A stretch of DNA of 52,450 nt from Salinivirgaceae bacterium (GTDB lineage: Bacteria; Bacteroidota; Bacteroidia; Bacteroidales; SZUA-534), in the NCBI GenBank assembly GCA_016342715.1, contig JAEINW010000014.1:1-52450 (forward strand). The letters are read 5' to 3'. A model generated the notes under the pieces. That model saw only the letters and a list, made by a program, of their open reading frames with translations, was not told where the DNA came from and made no database searches. The translations under genes and the position numbers were made by a program. Positions 8,310-17,545 of the stretch are shown here, piece after piece. Numbering within the stretch: position 1 is the stretch's first letter; the number at the start of each line of letters is the position of its first letter.

Positions 8310-8750
8310 TTATAAAATAATTTTATCAAGTTCACTTGCTGCTTTTGCAGCCAAATCGCCAATGGTTTTGGTTTTATATAAGCTTACTAATTCCTTTTTT
8401 GCCATTTCAAATTCGCTATGAATGGCACAATGTCCATTTTTTTTTCCCCCATTACAATTCCCTGTACCCAGAATACAGGCATTAAATAAATCATCGCCGT
8501 CCATTTCTGTGATAATGTCGTAAGGCGAAATTTCGAATGGATCTTTAGCTATTCCAAATCCACCATGAGGTCCTTTAGTAGATGCTAATATTTTCCGGCG
8601 AACCAAAACCTGAAGTATTTTACCTAAAAATGGTGCTGGAATATCCATTGCTTCGGCAATTTTTTTGATGCCAATTTTTCTTTTATCCTGGCCATGAACC
8701 GCAAGATAAATAACAGCACGAACAGCATATCTACTAGTATTCGACAACAT
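8310..8750 (-). CDS. Rrf2-family transcriptional regulator with three-cysteine cluster
   Basis: A 146-residue regulator starting with MLSNTSRYAVRAVIYLA, the typical Rrf2 opening, followed by a winged helix-turn-helix (IAEAMDIPAPFLGKILQVLVRRKILASTKGPHGGF). Three cysteines, C92, C99 and C108, are placed like the Fe-S cluster ligands of IscR/NsrR-type members, so it may sense iron-sulfur status, redox state or NO. It starts 3 bp after the rpiB stop and is therefore second in a two-gene operon with rpiB. The regulated genes cannot be deduced here. Confidence 0.88.
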   Translation of the reverse strand: MLSNTSRYAVRAVIYLAVHGQDKRKIGIKKIAEAMDIPAPFLGKILQVLVRRKILASTKGPHGGFGIAKDPFEISPYDIITEMDGDDLFNACILGTGNCNGGKKNGHCAIHSEFEMAKKELVSLYKTKTIGDLAAKAASELDKIIL

Positions 8751-8753
8751 CTT

Positions 8754-9188
8754 TTATTGGCTTAATGGAATTTTATCTATTCTTTTTTGATGTCTTCCAC
8801 CTTCAAATGGTGTTTCTAAAAAAGCATCTACAATTTGTTTGGCAACATCGAGAGTAACAAAACGCGCTGGAAGAGAACACACATTAGCATTGTTGTGTAG
8901 TCTGGCCAATTCTGATATTTCTTTGTTCCAACATAAAGCTGCACGAATACCCTGATGTTTATTGGCCGTCATGTTAATTCCATTGCCACTTCCACATATG
9001 GTAATTCCCAATTCAACCTCTTTTTTTTCAACCGCCGATGCCAATGGATGAGCAGTATCGGGATAATCCATACTATCGGCAGAATTGGTTCCAAAATTTA
9101 TTAACTGATGTCCTTTAGCTGTAAGATAAATTATTAAGGCTTCTTTTGTTTCGAATCCTGCGTGATCGCAAGCAATGGCAATTTTCAT
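8754..9188 (-). CDS. rpiB: Ribose-5-phosphate isomerase B
   Basis: RpiB interconverts ribose 5-phosphate and ribulose 5-phosphate in the pentose phosphate pathway. The protein opens MKIAIACDHAGFETKEAL (CDHAG substrate motif) and carries the active-site cysteine and anion-binding loop in TICGSGNGINMTANKHQGIRAALCWN. I start it at the ATG at 9188-9186, giving 144 residues, the usual length; an upstream in-frame ATG would add 31 residues that do not fit the family. It is the first gene of an operon with the Rrf2-type regulator. Confidence 0.93.
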   Translation of the reverse strand: MKIAIACDHAGFETKEALIIYLTAKGHQLINFGTNSADSMDYPDTAHPLASAVEKKEVELGITICGSGNGINMTANKHQGIRAALCWNKEISELARLHNNANVCSLPARFVTLDVAKQIVDAFLETPFEGGRHQKRIDKIPLSQ

Positions 9189-9804
9189 TATTTTGATATT
9201 TAAATTAAACGTTTCAAATTTATAGAATAATTTAATACCTGAAGGTTTTTTTTTCTGAAAAGTTTTAATTGTAGACTTCAAATAGCGTTTACCGGAGAAA
9301 CACTTTTACAATCAACACATAAAATACATTCGGAATGTGTTACTTTTTTTGTCTTTTACCTAAGTTGAGCGATTTGAATAAAATGAAAAGCGCTATACTT
9401 AGAGTTAACCCCGACCTAGAAATTGTTGGTTTTCACAATTTGAGTGAAATGAAAAATTTAAAAACCTTACAATAACTCAGTCGATTGAGCAGAATAGCGA
9501 TAGCTAATCGCTCAATTTGGGTTTTAATAAACTTCCCTGTAGACAAGCATACGGGGTTGCAAAATGAAATGTATTTTATAACGTCCTAAGAGGCAGGTAA
9601 TGAGACCCAAATATCCCGATACACTTTGTGATCGGAATCAGTTCGGCTTTTTTTTTTTCTTGGTTTGCAACACAAAATATAGTCTCACTGGTTTAAATCA
9701 ATAAAATGCAAGCCGTTTTTTTATAGAATGGATTACGTCGCATGTGGATATATACAACTAATTTAACCTGTTTGCTTGCGACCTTTCGTACAGTTGTACT
9801 GATT

Positions 9805-9857
9805 CTTAGGGCGCTGCCCTAAGTTGAATTATATAAGCCTTTCGGGCTGATTTTTTG
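9805..9857 (+). terminator. Two hairpins, the second terminator-like
   Basis: CTTAGGGC (9805-9812) pairs with GCCCTAAG (9816-9823) over a 3-nt loop. About 14 bp later AAGCC-TTTC-GGGCT is followed by GATTTTTTG. No gene on the plus strand ends nearby, so this may be part of a dispersed repeat rather than a working terminator. Confidence 0.35.
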
Positions 9858-9867
9858 ATTATTATGA

Positions 9868-10058
9868 GTACTTTATTCCACTTTACGACTTCATTATTCC
9901 CTCTCAGTCCTTCGGACAGCTCTCCCAAGAGAGCACTTTCGCTGAATAAGCTTTTAGTAGTAATGTATTAACTTATTTGCTTATCGATTAATAGATAAAA
10001 GTTCTCTTCTGGGAGAGAAACCGCAAAGCGGAGAGAGGGAAAATAGAATAAAGAGTAC
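9868..10058. mobile_element. 191-bp inverted-repeat (MITE-like) element
   Basis: Outer ends GTACTTTATTC (9868-9878) and GAATAAAGAGTAC (10046-10058) are inverted repeats with a small gap. Inside them, CCCTCTC...CTCTCCCAAGAGAG (9899-9934) and CTCTTCTGGGAGAG...GGAGAGAGGG (10003-10039) form long GC-rich imperfect arms around an AT-rich centre. There is no coding capacity. The structure is that of a non-autonomous element or a dispersed palindromic repeat. Confidence 0.5.
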
Positions 10059-10110
10059 GATCGACAAAAGCTATTTCGATTTAGTAATGCCATAGTTTGG
10101 TAACTTTAAA

Positions 10111-10156
10111 AGCGAAGCAGGCGCTTCGCTATCCAGAGGAACTCACTGCGCCTGCT
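10111..10156. repeat. Nested, mutually exclusive palindromes
   Basis: AGCGAAGC and GCTTCGCT (10111-10130) form a perfect 8-bp stem with a 4-nt loop. The overlapping AGCAGGCGC (10116-10124) pairs perfectly with GCGCCTGCT (10148-10156). Both cannot form at once. No adjacent gene explains them. Confidence 0.4.
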
Positions 10157-10293
10157 GTGAGAATAAATTCCAATATTTTTTAGCTCTCAACTCCATTACA
10201 AATTTTATCATAAGGAATAACAATAACTAACAAATTAGAAAAGAGCCAAATGAATTTAATCGAAATTTACGCTCCGAACTTTGTTCACCTCGC

Positions 10294-10515
10294 TTAAGGA
10301 AGTCTTATTTTCAAAGTTTCCCTGCCTTTATGACCTTTATATACTATGGCAAAAAATGTTAAAAACATTAATTCGACTTTTTTTATACTGAACTCGATCA
10401 TTAATGCGGAAACCGGACATAAATATTTACAAAAAGCACGTTTGTCGTTTAAAACAAAAGCCAAAGGAATACCCAAAGCATAATAAATAGCATTTCCTGT
10501 AAACAGCCAAAGCAT
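10294..10515 (-). pseudogene. Remnant of a NapH/CcoG-like membrane ferredoxin gene
   Basis: The 73-codon remnant reads LWLFTGNAIYYALGIPLAFVLNDKRAFCKYLCPVSALM, matching the junction between the last membrane segment and the first iron-sulfur cysteine pair of polyferredoxin-type membrane proteins (NapH/NosR/CcoG relatives, RAFCKYLCP). It should continue into further Cys motifs and membrane segments, but after EFSIKKVELM the sequence becomes unrelated and stops. No other part of the gene is visible upstream. It is a decayed fragment in a repeat-rich gap. Confidence 0.6.
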
Positions 10516-11187
10516 TTCTGTTTTAAAAAAGAAATACTATGTTTCTATTAAATAAACGTGTTATAATTAAGCACTAAATATCTCTTTAATTCATTAGCTC
10601 TTTATTCAAAACATTAAATTTATTTCTACTATAAAAATACGAAAAGTGTTGATTATTAAACCTCTTTCATTGTTTGTTTACAAGTCAAGTCTTTTGCAAT
10701 TATTTTTTTTCAACAATGTTAATTAATTGATAATGTGTTTTTTAGAATTGCTCTTTTTGTTAAAGCTTTGATTTTCAAGTGCTGTTTATTTATAGCAAAT
10801 GTTAACAATCGTAAATAAGTGTTAATAAAATGTTGCTTCAAAACTAATAGTTTAATTTGCATATTTAATATATTCATCTGGATATACATTTTTATGAAAA
10901 ATCAAATTTAGTTAGCAATTATTTTATGGTAAAAAACTAACAAGTTATCACAACAAATTACTGGCAATTTCAATTCTTTTTTTTCACACATAGTTTTTCA
11001 ACAACTTGTTAATTACGTTTGTAATTGTCTATGTTTTAATTGTTTTATTACGCTACTTAATGTTAATAGATTAATACCTTTATTAACCATTTGAAAATAC
11101 AATAGAAAACGACTTTATTTTTAAACAATATGAACAGCCTATTATTATTATCATATGTAAATTTAATTTCTAAAAAAGATAAAATAT
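10516..11187. other. Very AT-rich intergenic region at a strand switch
   Basis: About 670 bp with no gene, almost entirely A/T, rich in TTAAC, AACAA and TTGTTAAT motifs and short inverted repeats such as AACAAGTTATCACAA (10939-10953) and TTTTTCAACAACTTG (10997-11011). Genes to the left are mostly on the minus strand and those to the right are all plus for 16 kb. It may hold the nadA promoter region; a replication-origin role is possible but unproven. No perfect TTATCCACA box was seen. Confidence 0.45.
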
Positions 11188-11270
11188 ATATGTTTGTATA
11201 AAAGTTTTAAAGTTTAATTGGCAAATATTTTTTTAGGAAATTAATTGAAAATATGTTTGTATAAAAGTTT
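11188..11270 (+). promoter_or_regulatory. Two identical 20-bp direct repeats upstream of nadA, containing -7-like boxes
   Basis: The sequence ATATGTTTGTATAAAAGTTT occurs at 11188-11207 and again at 11251-11270, starts 63 bp apart (six helical turns). Each contains TATGTTTG, a match to the Bacteroidetes -7 consensus TAnnTTTG. The second copy ends 39 bp before the nadA ATG. They may be tandem promoters or paired binding sites for a regulator of NAD synthesis. Confidence 0.45.
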
Positions 11271-11309
11271 GAATAGAATAGCAAAAGCGAATATAATAAT
11301 TTTGAAGTA

Positions 11310-12296
11310 ATGGATGAGTTAATTAAAAATGGTTTTGTAAACAAACCTGTTGATAAAAGTTTAGATTTGGTTGCGGAGATTGAAAAATTAAAAAAAGAGA
11401 AGAATGCTATTATTCTTGGACATTTTTATCAGTTGCCAGAAATTCAAGATATTTCGGATTTTTTAGGTGATAGTTTAGCCTTATCGCAACAAGCTGCAAA
11501 AACCAATGCCGATATTATTGTTTTTGCTGGAGTGCATTTTATGGCTGAAACGGCAAAATTATTATGTCCTGATAAGAAGGTTTTATTACCCGATTTAAAT
11601 GCTGGATGTTCATTGGCAGATAGTTGTCCGGCGACCGAATTTAAAAAGTTTAAAGAAAAATATCCTGATCATTTAGTGATATCGTATATAAATACAACTA
11701 ATGAAATAAAAGCATTAAGTGATATTATTTGTACAAGTAGTAACGCAGTTGAAATTGTAAATAGTTTAGCAAAAAATCAGAAAATAATTTTTGCACCTGA
11801 TAAAAATTTAGGTAGTTATATTAATAAATTAACAGGTAGAAATATGATTGTTTGGCCTGGAGCATGTCATGTGCACAAGCGCTTTTCGGTTGAACGAATT
11901 GTTGTATTAAAAAAGGAATTTCCTGATGCTAAAATAATAGCTCATCCTGAATGCGAAATGGATGTTTTAATTATGGCTGATCATATTGGTAGCACATCGA
12001 GTTTATTAAAATTCACACAAACTGATGATAGTAAAAATTATATTATTGCTACAGAAGCTGGTGTTTTGCATCAAATGAAAATTAAAAATCCGCAAAAGAA
12101 TTTTATTCCTGCTCCGCCTGATGATGCTACATGTGCTTGTAACGATTGTTCGTTTATGAAATTAATTACCTTAGAGAAGGTTTATAATACATTGAAATAC
12201 GAAGTACCTGAAATAGTTATATCAGAAGAGATGCAAGTAAAGGCTTTATTACCAGTCAAAAGAATGCTTGAAATATCTGAAAAATTAGCTTTGTAA
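11310..12296 (+). CDS. nadA: Quinolinate synthase A
   Basis: NadA condenses iminoaspartate with dihydroxyacetone phosphate to make quinolinate for NAD. The 328-residue protein has the family pattern: NAIILGHFYQLPEIQDISDFLGDSL near the start, and the three conserved Fe4S4-ligand cysteine regions in LNAGCSLADSCP (about residue 100), VWPGACHVHKRF (about 187) and the CACNDC segment (about 274-279). It begins a run of plus-strand genes; the next gene's ATG follows its stop codon directly. nadB and nadC are not in the window. Confidence 0.96.
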   Translation: MDELIKNGFVNKPVDKSLDLVAEIEKLKKEKNAIILGHFYQLPEIQDISDFLGDSLALSQQAAKTNADIIVFAGVHFMAETAKLLCPDKKVLLPDLNAGCSLADSCPATEFKKFKEKYPDHLVISYINTTNEIKALSDIICTSSNAVEIVNSLAKNQKIIFAPDKNLGSYINKLTGRNMIVWPGACHVHKRFSVERIVVLKKEFPDAKIIAHPECEMDVLIMADHIGSTSSLLKFTQTDDSKNYIIATEAGVLHQMKIKNPQKNFIPAPPDDATCACNDCSFMKLITLEKVYNTLKYEVPEIVISEEMQVKALLPVKRMLEISEKLAL

Positions 12297-13859
12297 ATGA
12301 ATAAATACTTTTGGTTTATCACATTTTTGTTTTTGATATGTTTTGGTTTGAACGCTCAAGTTCGGAACCAGGAAAGTACTAATGGACATAATATTTTTTA
12401 TTATCCAAACGGTCAAATATCAAGTGAGGGAAATATGAAAGATGGTAAGCCTGATGGAATTTGGAAGGCTTATTATGTGAATGGTACTTTAAAATCGATA
12501 GGAAAAAGACAGCATGCTTTTTTAGATTCAGTTTGGAATTTTTATAATGAGGATGGAAATATTCGTGAAAAAATAAATTATCTGAATGGAAAGAAAAACG
12601 GCTATTATTATTCATTTGATTATTTTTTAAATTCTGATAGTGTGCAAGTTGGTTTTCTGCGTAGTCAGGAATTGTATCTTGATAATAAGAGAAAAGGAAT
12701 TTCGGAGTATTATTTTAAAAATGGTGTAGTTGAAAGATTGGTAAATTATGAGGATGGTAAAAAACACGGTACTACACGGGTTTTTAACGAAGAGGGTATT
12801 TTAACTTCAATTATTGAATATAGATACGGAAAAGAAGTTGATAGAGAAAGAATTAATCGATTTCAAGATTCATTAAAAATTGGTGTTTGGAAGGAATTTT
12901 ATCCTAATGGAAAAGTAAAAATAGAACTTAATTATAAATTGGGAGTATTACATGGGTTGGTTAAAGAATACAATCTATCAGGCGAATTAATTGGAACTCA
13001 AAGATATTTATTAGGTGAATTGAAGGATACAGCCGTTAATGTGGAAGCTGAAATTAATATTGTTGAAGAGTTTTATAATTTACGTGATTCGACCGGTGAA
13101 TTGATTAAAAAAAGTAGTGGCGGTTTTGCTGATGGAAAACCAATAGGAGTTCATAGAGAGTATGATTCGTTAGGAAGGGTTGTTGGAAGTAGATTATTCG
13201 ATAGCAATGGAAATTTGATTGGTGAAGGAATTGTTGATGAAGAAGGGGATAAGGTAGGAGATTGGAAATTTTATTATGATACAGGTCAATTAAAATCGAA
13301 AGGAAGATATTCACGAAATAGACGAATTGGTCCATGGGTTTATTATTACAGAGAAGGAGCTATTGAACAAAGAGGAAGGTTTAGAAGTGGAATACCTGAT
13401 GGAGAATGGACTTGGTACTTTGAAAATGAAAATATTAAAAGAAAAGAATACTATAAGTTAGGAAAAGAGGAAGGGGAATCTATTGAATATGATGAAGTTG
13501 CTAATGTTATATCAAAAGGTTCTTATGTTGATGGATTTAAAGAGGGTGAATGGTTTTATGACTTTTATTTTCATACAGAGAAAGGTACTTATAAAAACGA
13601 TTTAAGAAATGGAAACTGGGAATATCATTATAAAAATGGGGATATTTATTTCACAGGAAGTTTTTTGGAAGGTAATGCCGACGGAAAACATATTTTTTAT
13701 TATCATAATGAAAAAGTAAAAGAGATACGTTATTACTTATTTGGCAGAAAAATTAAGAACTGGGAATATTACGATTATTATGGAAGCCTGCTTAAAATAC
13801 TTACTTTTGACAACAATAAGCTAATTAAAATTGATGGTATTTCTGTAGAAACTGATTAA
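12297..13859 (+). CDS. Secreted MORN-like repeat protein
   Basis: A 520-residue protein with a signal peptide (YFWFITFLFLICFGLNAQ), then about 18 units of the MORN/YwqK-type repeat, for example YYPNGQISSEGNMKDGKPDG, FYPNGKVKIELNYKLG and YYDTGQLKSKGRYSRNRRIG, each about 20-24 residues of the form Y-x-NG-x-x-x-x-G-x-Y-x-x-G-x-x-x-G-x-W. Such proteins form long beta-hairpin ribbons, usually for protein or membrane binding; no enzyme domain or T9SS tail is visible. The ATG directly follows the nadA stop codon, so it is probably co-transcribed. The specific role is unknown. Confidence 0.8.
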   Translation: MNKYFWFITFLFLICFGLNAQVRNQESTNGHNIFYYPNGQISSEGNMKDGKPDGIWKAYYVNGTLKSIGKRQHAFLDSVWNFYNEDGNIREKINYLNGKKNGYYYSFDYFLNSDSVQVGFLRSQELYLDNKRKGISEYYFKNGVVERLVNYEDGKKHGTTRVFNEEGILTSIIEYRYGKEVDRERINRFQDSLKIGVWKEFYPNGKVKIELNYKLGVLHGLVKEYNLSGELIGTQRYLLGELKDTAVNVEAEINIVEEFYNLRDSTGELIKKSSGGFADGKPIGVHREYDSLGRVVGSRLFDSNGNLIGEGIVDEEGDKVGDWKFYYDTGQLKSKGRYSRNRRIGPWVYYYREGAIEQRGRFRSGIPDGEWTWYFENENIKRKEYYKLGKEEGESIEYDEVANVISKGSYVDGFKEGEWFYDFYFHTEKGTYKNDLRNGNWEYHYKNGDIYFTGSFLEGNADGKHIFYYHNEKVKEIRYYLFGRKIKNWEYYDYYGSLLKILTFDNNKLIKIDGISVETD

Positions 13860-13862
13860 ACA

Positions 13863-15335
13863 TTGAAAGAATATAAAGATTTAGCAGGGCAGACATTGGT
13901 TTATGGCCTGGGAACAATTGTTCCACGTTTACTTAATTATTTATTATTAACTCCATTTTACACACGTATTTTTTTACAAAACGAATATGGTGTTATTATT
14001 GAGTTATACTCGTATGTGGCATTTTTAATGGTGTTGCTTACTTACGGTATGGAAACTACTTATTTTAGATTTTCGTCGGGGAATGAAAATAAAAATGTAG
14101 TTTACAATAATGCTTTAGGAAGTTTATTACTATCCTCACTGCTATTTATAATAATTATAGGATTTTTTCAGAATAATATTGCAAGTTTAATAGGCTATGT
14201 GCATCAACCAAAGTATATTTTATGGTTTTCTTTTATTGTTACATTCGATGCTATTACTGCAGTTTCGTTTGCGAAATTAAGAAATGAGAATAAAGCATAT
14301 AAGTTTGCATTTATTAAAATTGGAAACATATTAATAAATATTGGATTTAATATATTCTTTTTCTTGATATGTAAAAATAGCACTAATGAAATTTTAAGTA
14401 GTTTTTATAAACCTGAAATAGGGGTTGGTTATGCATTTCTAAGTAATTTATTTGCTTCTCTTTTTAATGTCGTTGCCTTATATAAAGAGTTTTTTAGTTT
14501 AAGATTTAAATTTAATGTTCGCTTACTAAAAGAGATGTTTTCATATGCCTGGCCTCTATTAATTATTGGAATTGCGGGTATGTTTAACGAAGTAGCTGAT
14601 AAAATTTTGTTAAAATATCTTTCGGCTGATAATTTAGATTCAATGAAAGAAGTTGGTGTTTATGGAGCGAACTATAAATTAGCCATTTTAATGAGTATTT
14701 TCATTCAAATGTTCAAATATGCAGCCGAACCTTTTTTCTTTAAGAAATCGGCTGATAGCGATGCTAAAAAGGTTTATGGTAACGTAATGAATTACTTTAT
14801 AATTTTTTGTTTGTTCATTTTCCTTTTGGTCACACTTTATATCGATATTTTCAAATATTTTATCGGTGAAAAGTTTAGAGATGGTTTATTTATTGTTCCA
14901 ATCATACTTTTTGCAAATATGTTTCTTGGAATATTTTATAATTTATCTGTTTGGTATAAGATAAATAACAGAACCTTAAGTGGTGCTATAATTGCCATTA
15001 TTGGTGTGTTTATAACTGTAGTTTTGAATTTTATTTTTATTCCTCGAATTGGTTATTTAGGTTCTGCTTGGGCTACATTTTTTTGTTATTTGGTTATGGT
15101 GTTAATATCGTATTTTTGGGGACGTCAGGTTTATAAAATTAATTACCCATTAAAAAAGATTTTGATATACAATGTATTAGCAATTTTTTTGTTCTTTATA
15201 TATAAATACATTGGTATTTTTGGCAGCACAATAAATTTCATAATTTCTACTGTATTGCTATTAATTTATATTTTGGCAATTGTTATTATTGAAAAGATAA
15301 ATTTTAACACTATTAAAAATATTATAAAAGCATAA
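13863..15335 (+). CDS. Wzx/MATE-type polysaccharide flippase
   Basis: A 490-residue polytopic membrane protein with about 12-14 hydrophobic segments, of the oligosaccharide flippase (MOP superfamily) type. It opens with [31 protein letters not shown] and has the typical [24 protein letters not shown] segment near the middle. It probably moves lipid-linked glycans across the inner membrane. TTG at 13863 is taken as the start because the conserved N-terminal helix needs it; the next ATG in frame lies about 55 codons in. It sits 3 bp after the preceding stop codon. No glycosyltransferase genes flank it, and this position before dut is common in Bacteroidota. Confidence 0.9.
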   Translation: MKEYKDLAGQTLVYGLGTIVPRLLNYLLLTPFYTRIFLQNEYGVIIELYSYVAFLMVLLTYGMETTYFRFSSGNENKNVVYNNALGSLLLSSLLFIIIIGFFQNNIASLIGYVHQPKYILWFSFIVTFDAITAVSFAKLRNENKAYKFAFIKIGNILINIGFNIFFFLICKNSTNEILSSFYKPEIGVGYAFLSNLFASLFNVVALYKEFFSLRFKFNVRLLKEMFSYAWPLLIIGIAGMFNEVADKILLKYLSADNLDSMKEVGVYGANYKLAILMSIFIQMFKYAAEPFFFKKSADSDAKKVYGNVMNYFIIFCLFIFLLVTLYIDIFKYFIGEKFRDGLFIVPIILFANMFLGIFYNLSVWYKINNRTLSGAIIAIIGVFITVVLNFIFIPRIGYLGSAWATFFCYLVMVLISYFWGRQVYKINYPLKKILIYNVLAIFLFFIYKYIGIFGSTINFIISTVLLLIYILAIVIIEKINFNTIKNIIKA

Positions 15336-15346
15336 ATTATATTGGA

Positions 15347-15778
15347 ATGAAAATAAATATTGTAAATAAATCGAATAATGTTTTACCTAATTACGAAACA
15401 CTTGCTTCTGCAGGCATGGATTTAAGAGCATTTATTAGTGAAAATGTTGTGTTGAAGCCTTTGGAACGAAAATTAATTTCAACAGGTTTGTTTATTGAAC
15501 TACCGGTGGGTTACGAAGCACAAATAAGACCCAGAAGTGGTTTGGCTTTTAAGCATGGTTTAACAGTATTAAATACTCCTGGTACTATTGATGCTGATTA
15601 TAGAGGTGAAATTAAGGTCATACTTGTGAATTTAAGTAACGAGGATTTTATTGTAAAATCAGGTGAAAGAATTTGTCAAATGATTATTGCCAAACATGAA
15701 CAAGCTGAATTTATAGAAGTTAGTATATTGGGTGAAACAGAAAGAGGTGCTGGCGGATTTGGGCATACTGGAAAATAG
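15347..15778 (+). CDS. dut: dUTP diphosphatase
   Basis: Trimeric dUTPase hydrolyses dUTP to dUMP and pyrophosphate, keeping uracil out of DNA and supplying the dTMP precursor. All five motifs are visible in 143 residues: AGMDLRAF (I), [11 protein letters not shown] (II), [16 protein letters not shown] (III), ERICQMII (IV) and the C-terminal arm [11 protein letters not shown] (V). Length is standard. It starts 11 bp after the flippase stop and belongs to the same plus-strand run. Confidence 0.97.
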   Translation: MKINIVNKSNNVLPNYETLASAGMDLRAFISENVVLKPLERKLISTGLFIELPVGYEAQIRPRSGLAFKHGLTVLNTPGTIDADYRGEIKVILVNLSNEDFIVKSGERICQMIIAKHEQAEFIEVSILGETERGAGGFGHTGK

Positions 15779-15817
15779 GTACATTTTTTGTAAGGGTCTT
15801 CAATTAAAATTGTTTAA

Positions 15818-17545
15818 ATGAGATTAGTTTATTTAGTTGTTGTAATGATAATGTTGTTATCGGGATGTGGAACAAGCAAACAACTGCTTAAAAGTGGTAC
15901 TGTAGTAAAAGAATTATCGGAAAAAGATAAATTCAATTTCTCCTATAATTTGTATGATGGTAATAAATTTTATCTAAATGGTGAATATGATCAGGCTACG
16001 AATGCTTTTTTAGCTTGCTTAAAAATTGATTCCACAAGTTCGGTAGCTTACTACAAATTAGCATCTATTTTTTTAATTAGTAAAGACTTAGTATTAGCCG
16101 AGCAATATGCTAAAAAAGCAGTAATGTTTAATAGTGAAAATGTTTGGTATCAATATCTTCTAGGTAATTTGTATGCTGAAAATAAAAAGTTTGATGAAGC
16201 TATTTATGTCTATAAAAATTTACTAAAAAGTAATAAAAATGAAATAGACTATTATTTAAAATTAGCCGACATTCAGATGAAAGCAAATTATTTAAAGCAG
16301 TCGTTAAAAACTTTAAATGATATTGAAAAACAATTTGGTGTTTCTGATATGATTTCGTTAGAAAAGCACAAAATTTACTTACATCAAAAGAAATATAAAG
16401 AGGCTTTAAATGAGTTGATTATCTTATCAGAAGCTTTTCCAAAAGAGCCTTCGTATAAGAGATTAATTGCAGAATTTTATTTTAAATCGAATAAAATAGA
16501 TGAAGCTATTTTAATTTATAAGAAGAATATAGAAGACAATGCATTTGATGGTTATTCGCATATGGGTTTAGCTGAATGTTATTTTACAAAAGGTAATAAA
16601 AAAGATGCGATTAGGGAACTTAAATTGGCTTTTAGTTCCGTTGAAATTACAAGTGAAATAAAGGTTGGCTTATTAGTTAATTTAATGCAAGGAATATCAG
16701 AGGATCCAGTTCTGGAGACTGCCGTTTATGAGCTGACCGAAATACTTGTTAAAAAATATCCTAACGATCCTGATGTTAATACTATTTATGCCGATTTTTT
16801 ATTAAAAAATAATTTATTGAAAGACGCTAGGGTTTATTTGCGAAAAGTAATTAATGTTAGAAAAGATAAGTATTTGGTTTGGGAGCAATTATTATTAATT
16901 GAAAATCAATTTCAAGATTGGAATGCTTTATACAATGAAAGTACCGAAGCACTTGAGTATTTTCCGAATCAGAGTTTTTTATATTTTTTTAATGGTTTTA
17001 GTGCTTTTCAATTAAATAAATACGAAGAGGCTTTAAAAAGTTTTGAATTTGGTTTTAAACTTATTACTAAAGATGATCCTTTAAGAAAAGATTATATGAC
17101 TTTTTTGGGGGAATGTTATTATAAACTCGATAAAAAAAGTGATGCTTTTAAAATTTTTGATGATCTGTTAAAAGAAGATGTCGAAAATGTAATGGTTTTA
17201 AATAATTACGCATATTATCTTTCATTAGAAAATAAAGATTTAAAAAGGGCTGCAGAGATGTCGTTAAAAACGATAATAGCTGAACCAAATAATCCTACGT
17301 ATCTTGATACCTATGCTTGGATATTGTTTATGCAGAAAAATTATAAAGAAGCTCTTATTTATATTGAAAAGACTATTCAATTTGATTTGGATCCAAGTGA
17401 TGTAGTTATTGAACATTATGGAGATATTTTGTTTTTTAATGATAGAATTGAGGATTCTATTATTCAGTGGAATAAAGCAAAACTTAAAGGAGAGGGAAGT
17501 GGATATTTAGATGAAAAAATTAAACAAAAGAAATATATTAAATAG
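15818..17545 (+). CDS. TPR-repeat lipoprotein
   Basis: The 575-residue product has a lipoprotein signal (VVMIMLLSGC, acylated C17) followed by about 13 tetratricopeptide-like repeats, seen as A-x-x-x-Y-x-x-G/A-x-x-y motifs such as GEYDQATNAFLACLKID, KKFDEAIYVYKNLLKS, GNKKDAIRELKLAF and KNYKEALIYIEKTI. It is expected to be anchored in the outer or inner membrane and to act as a protein-binding scaffold. Its 3' end overlaps the next gene by 35 bp in a different frame, indicating translational coupling with the DUF4292 lipoprotein. Confidence 0.88.
   Translation: MRLVYLVVVMIMLLSGCGTSKQLLKSGTVVKELSEKDKFNFSYNLYDGNKFYLNGEYDQATNAFLACLKIDSTSSVAYYKLASIFLISKDLVLAEQYAKKAVMFNSENVWYQYLLGNLYAENKKFDEAIYVYKNLLKSNKNEIDYYLKLADIQMKANYLKQSLKTLNDIEKQFGVSDMISLEKHKIYLHQKKYKEALNELIILSEAFPKEPSYKRLIAEFYFKSNKIDEAILIYKKNIEDNAFDGYSHMGLAECYFTKGNKKDAIRELKLAFSSVEITSEIKVGLLVNLMQGISEDPVLETAVYELTEILVKKYPNDPDVNTIYADFLLKNNLLKDARVYLRKVINVRKDKYLVWEQLLLIENQFQDWNALYNESTEALEYFPNQSFLYFFNGFSAFQLNKYEEALKSFEFGFKLITKDDPLRKDYMTFLGECYYKLDKKSDAFKIFDDLLKEDVENVMVLNNYAYYLSLENKDLKRAAEMSLKTIIAEPNNPTYLDTYAWILFMQKNYKEALIYIEKTIQFDLDPSDVVIEHYGDILFFNDRIEDSIIQWNKAKLKGEGSGYLDEKIKQKKYIK

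Larger units (their letters stand above)
9189..10293. other. Long non-coding gap with repeat remnants
   Basis: About 1.1 kb with no gene. It holds several palindromes: ATTGAGC/GCTCAAT near 9486-9517, CCGAT/ATCGG near 9624-9643, an 8-bp stem at 9805-9823 followed by AGCC-TTTC-GGGCT and a T run (9837-9857), the 191-bp inverted-repeat element at 9868-10058 and nested palindromes at 10111-10156. It reads as a collecting ground for small dispersed repeats. Confidence 0.6.

Noticed and set aside
10939-10953. TTATCACAA as a DnaA box
   Set aside because: Only 7 of 9 bases match TTATCCACA and no cluster of better boxes was seen, so the origin idea rests on other features.
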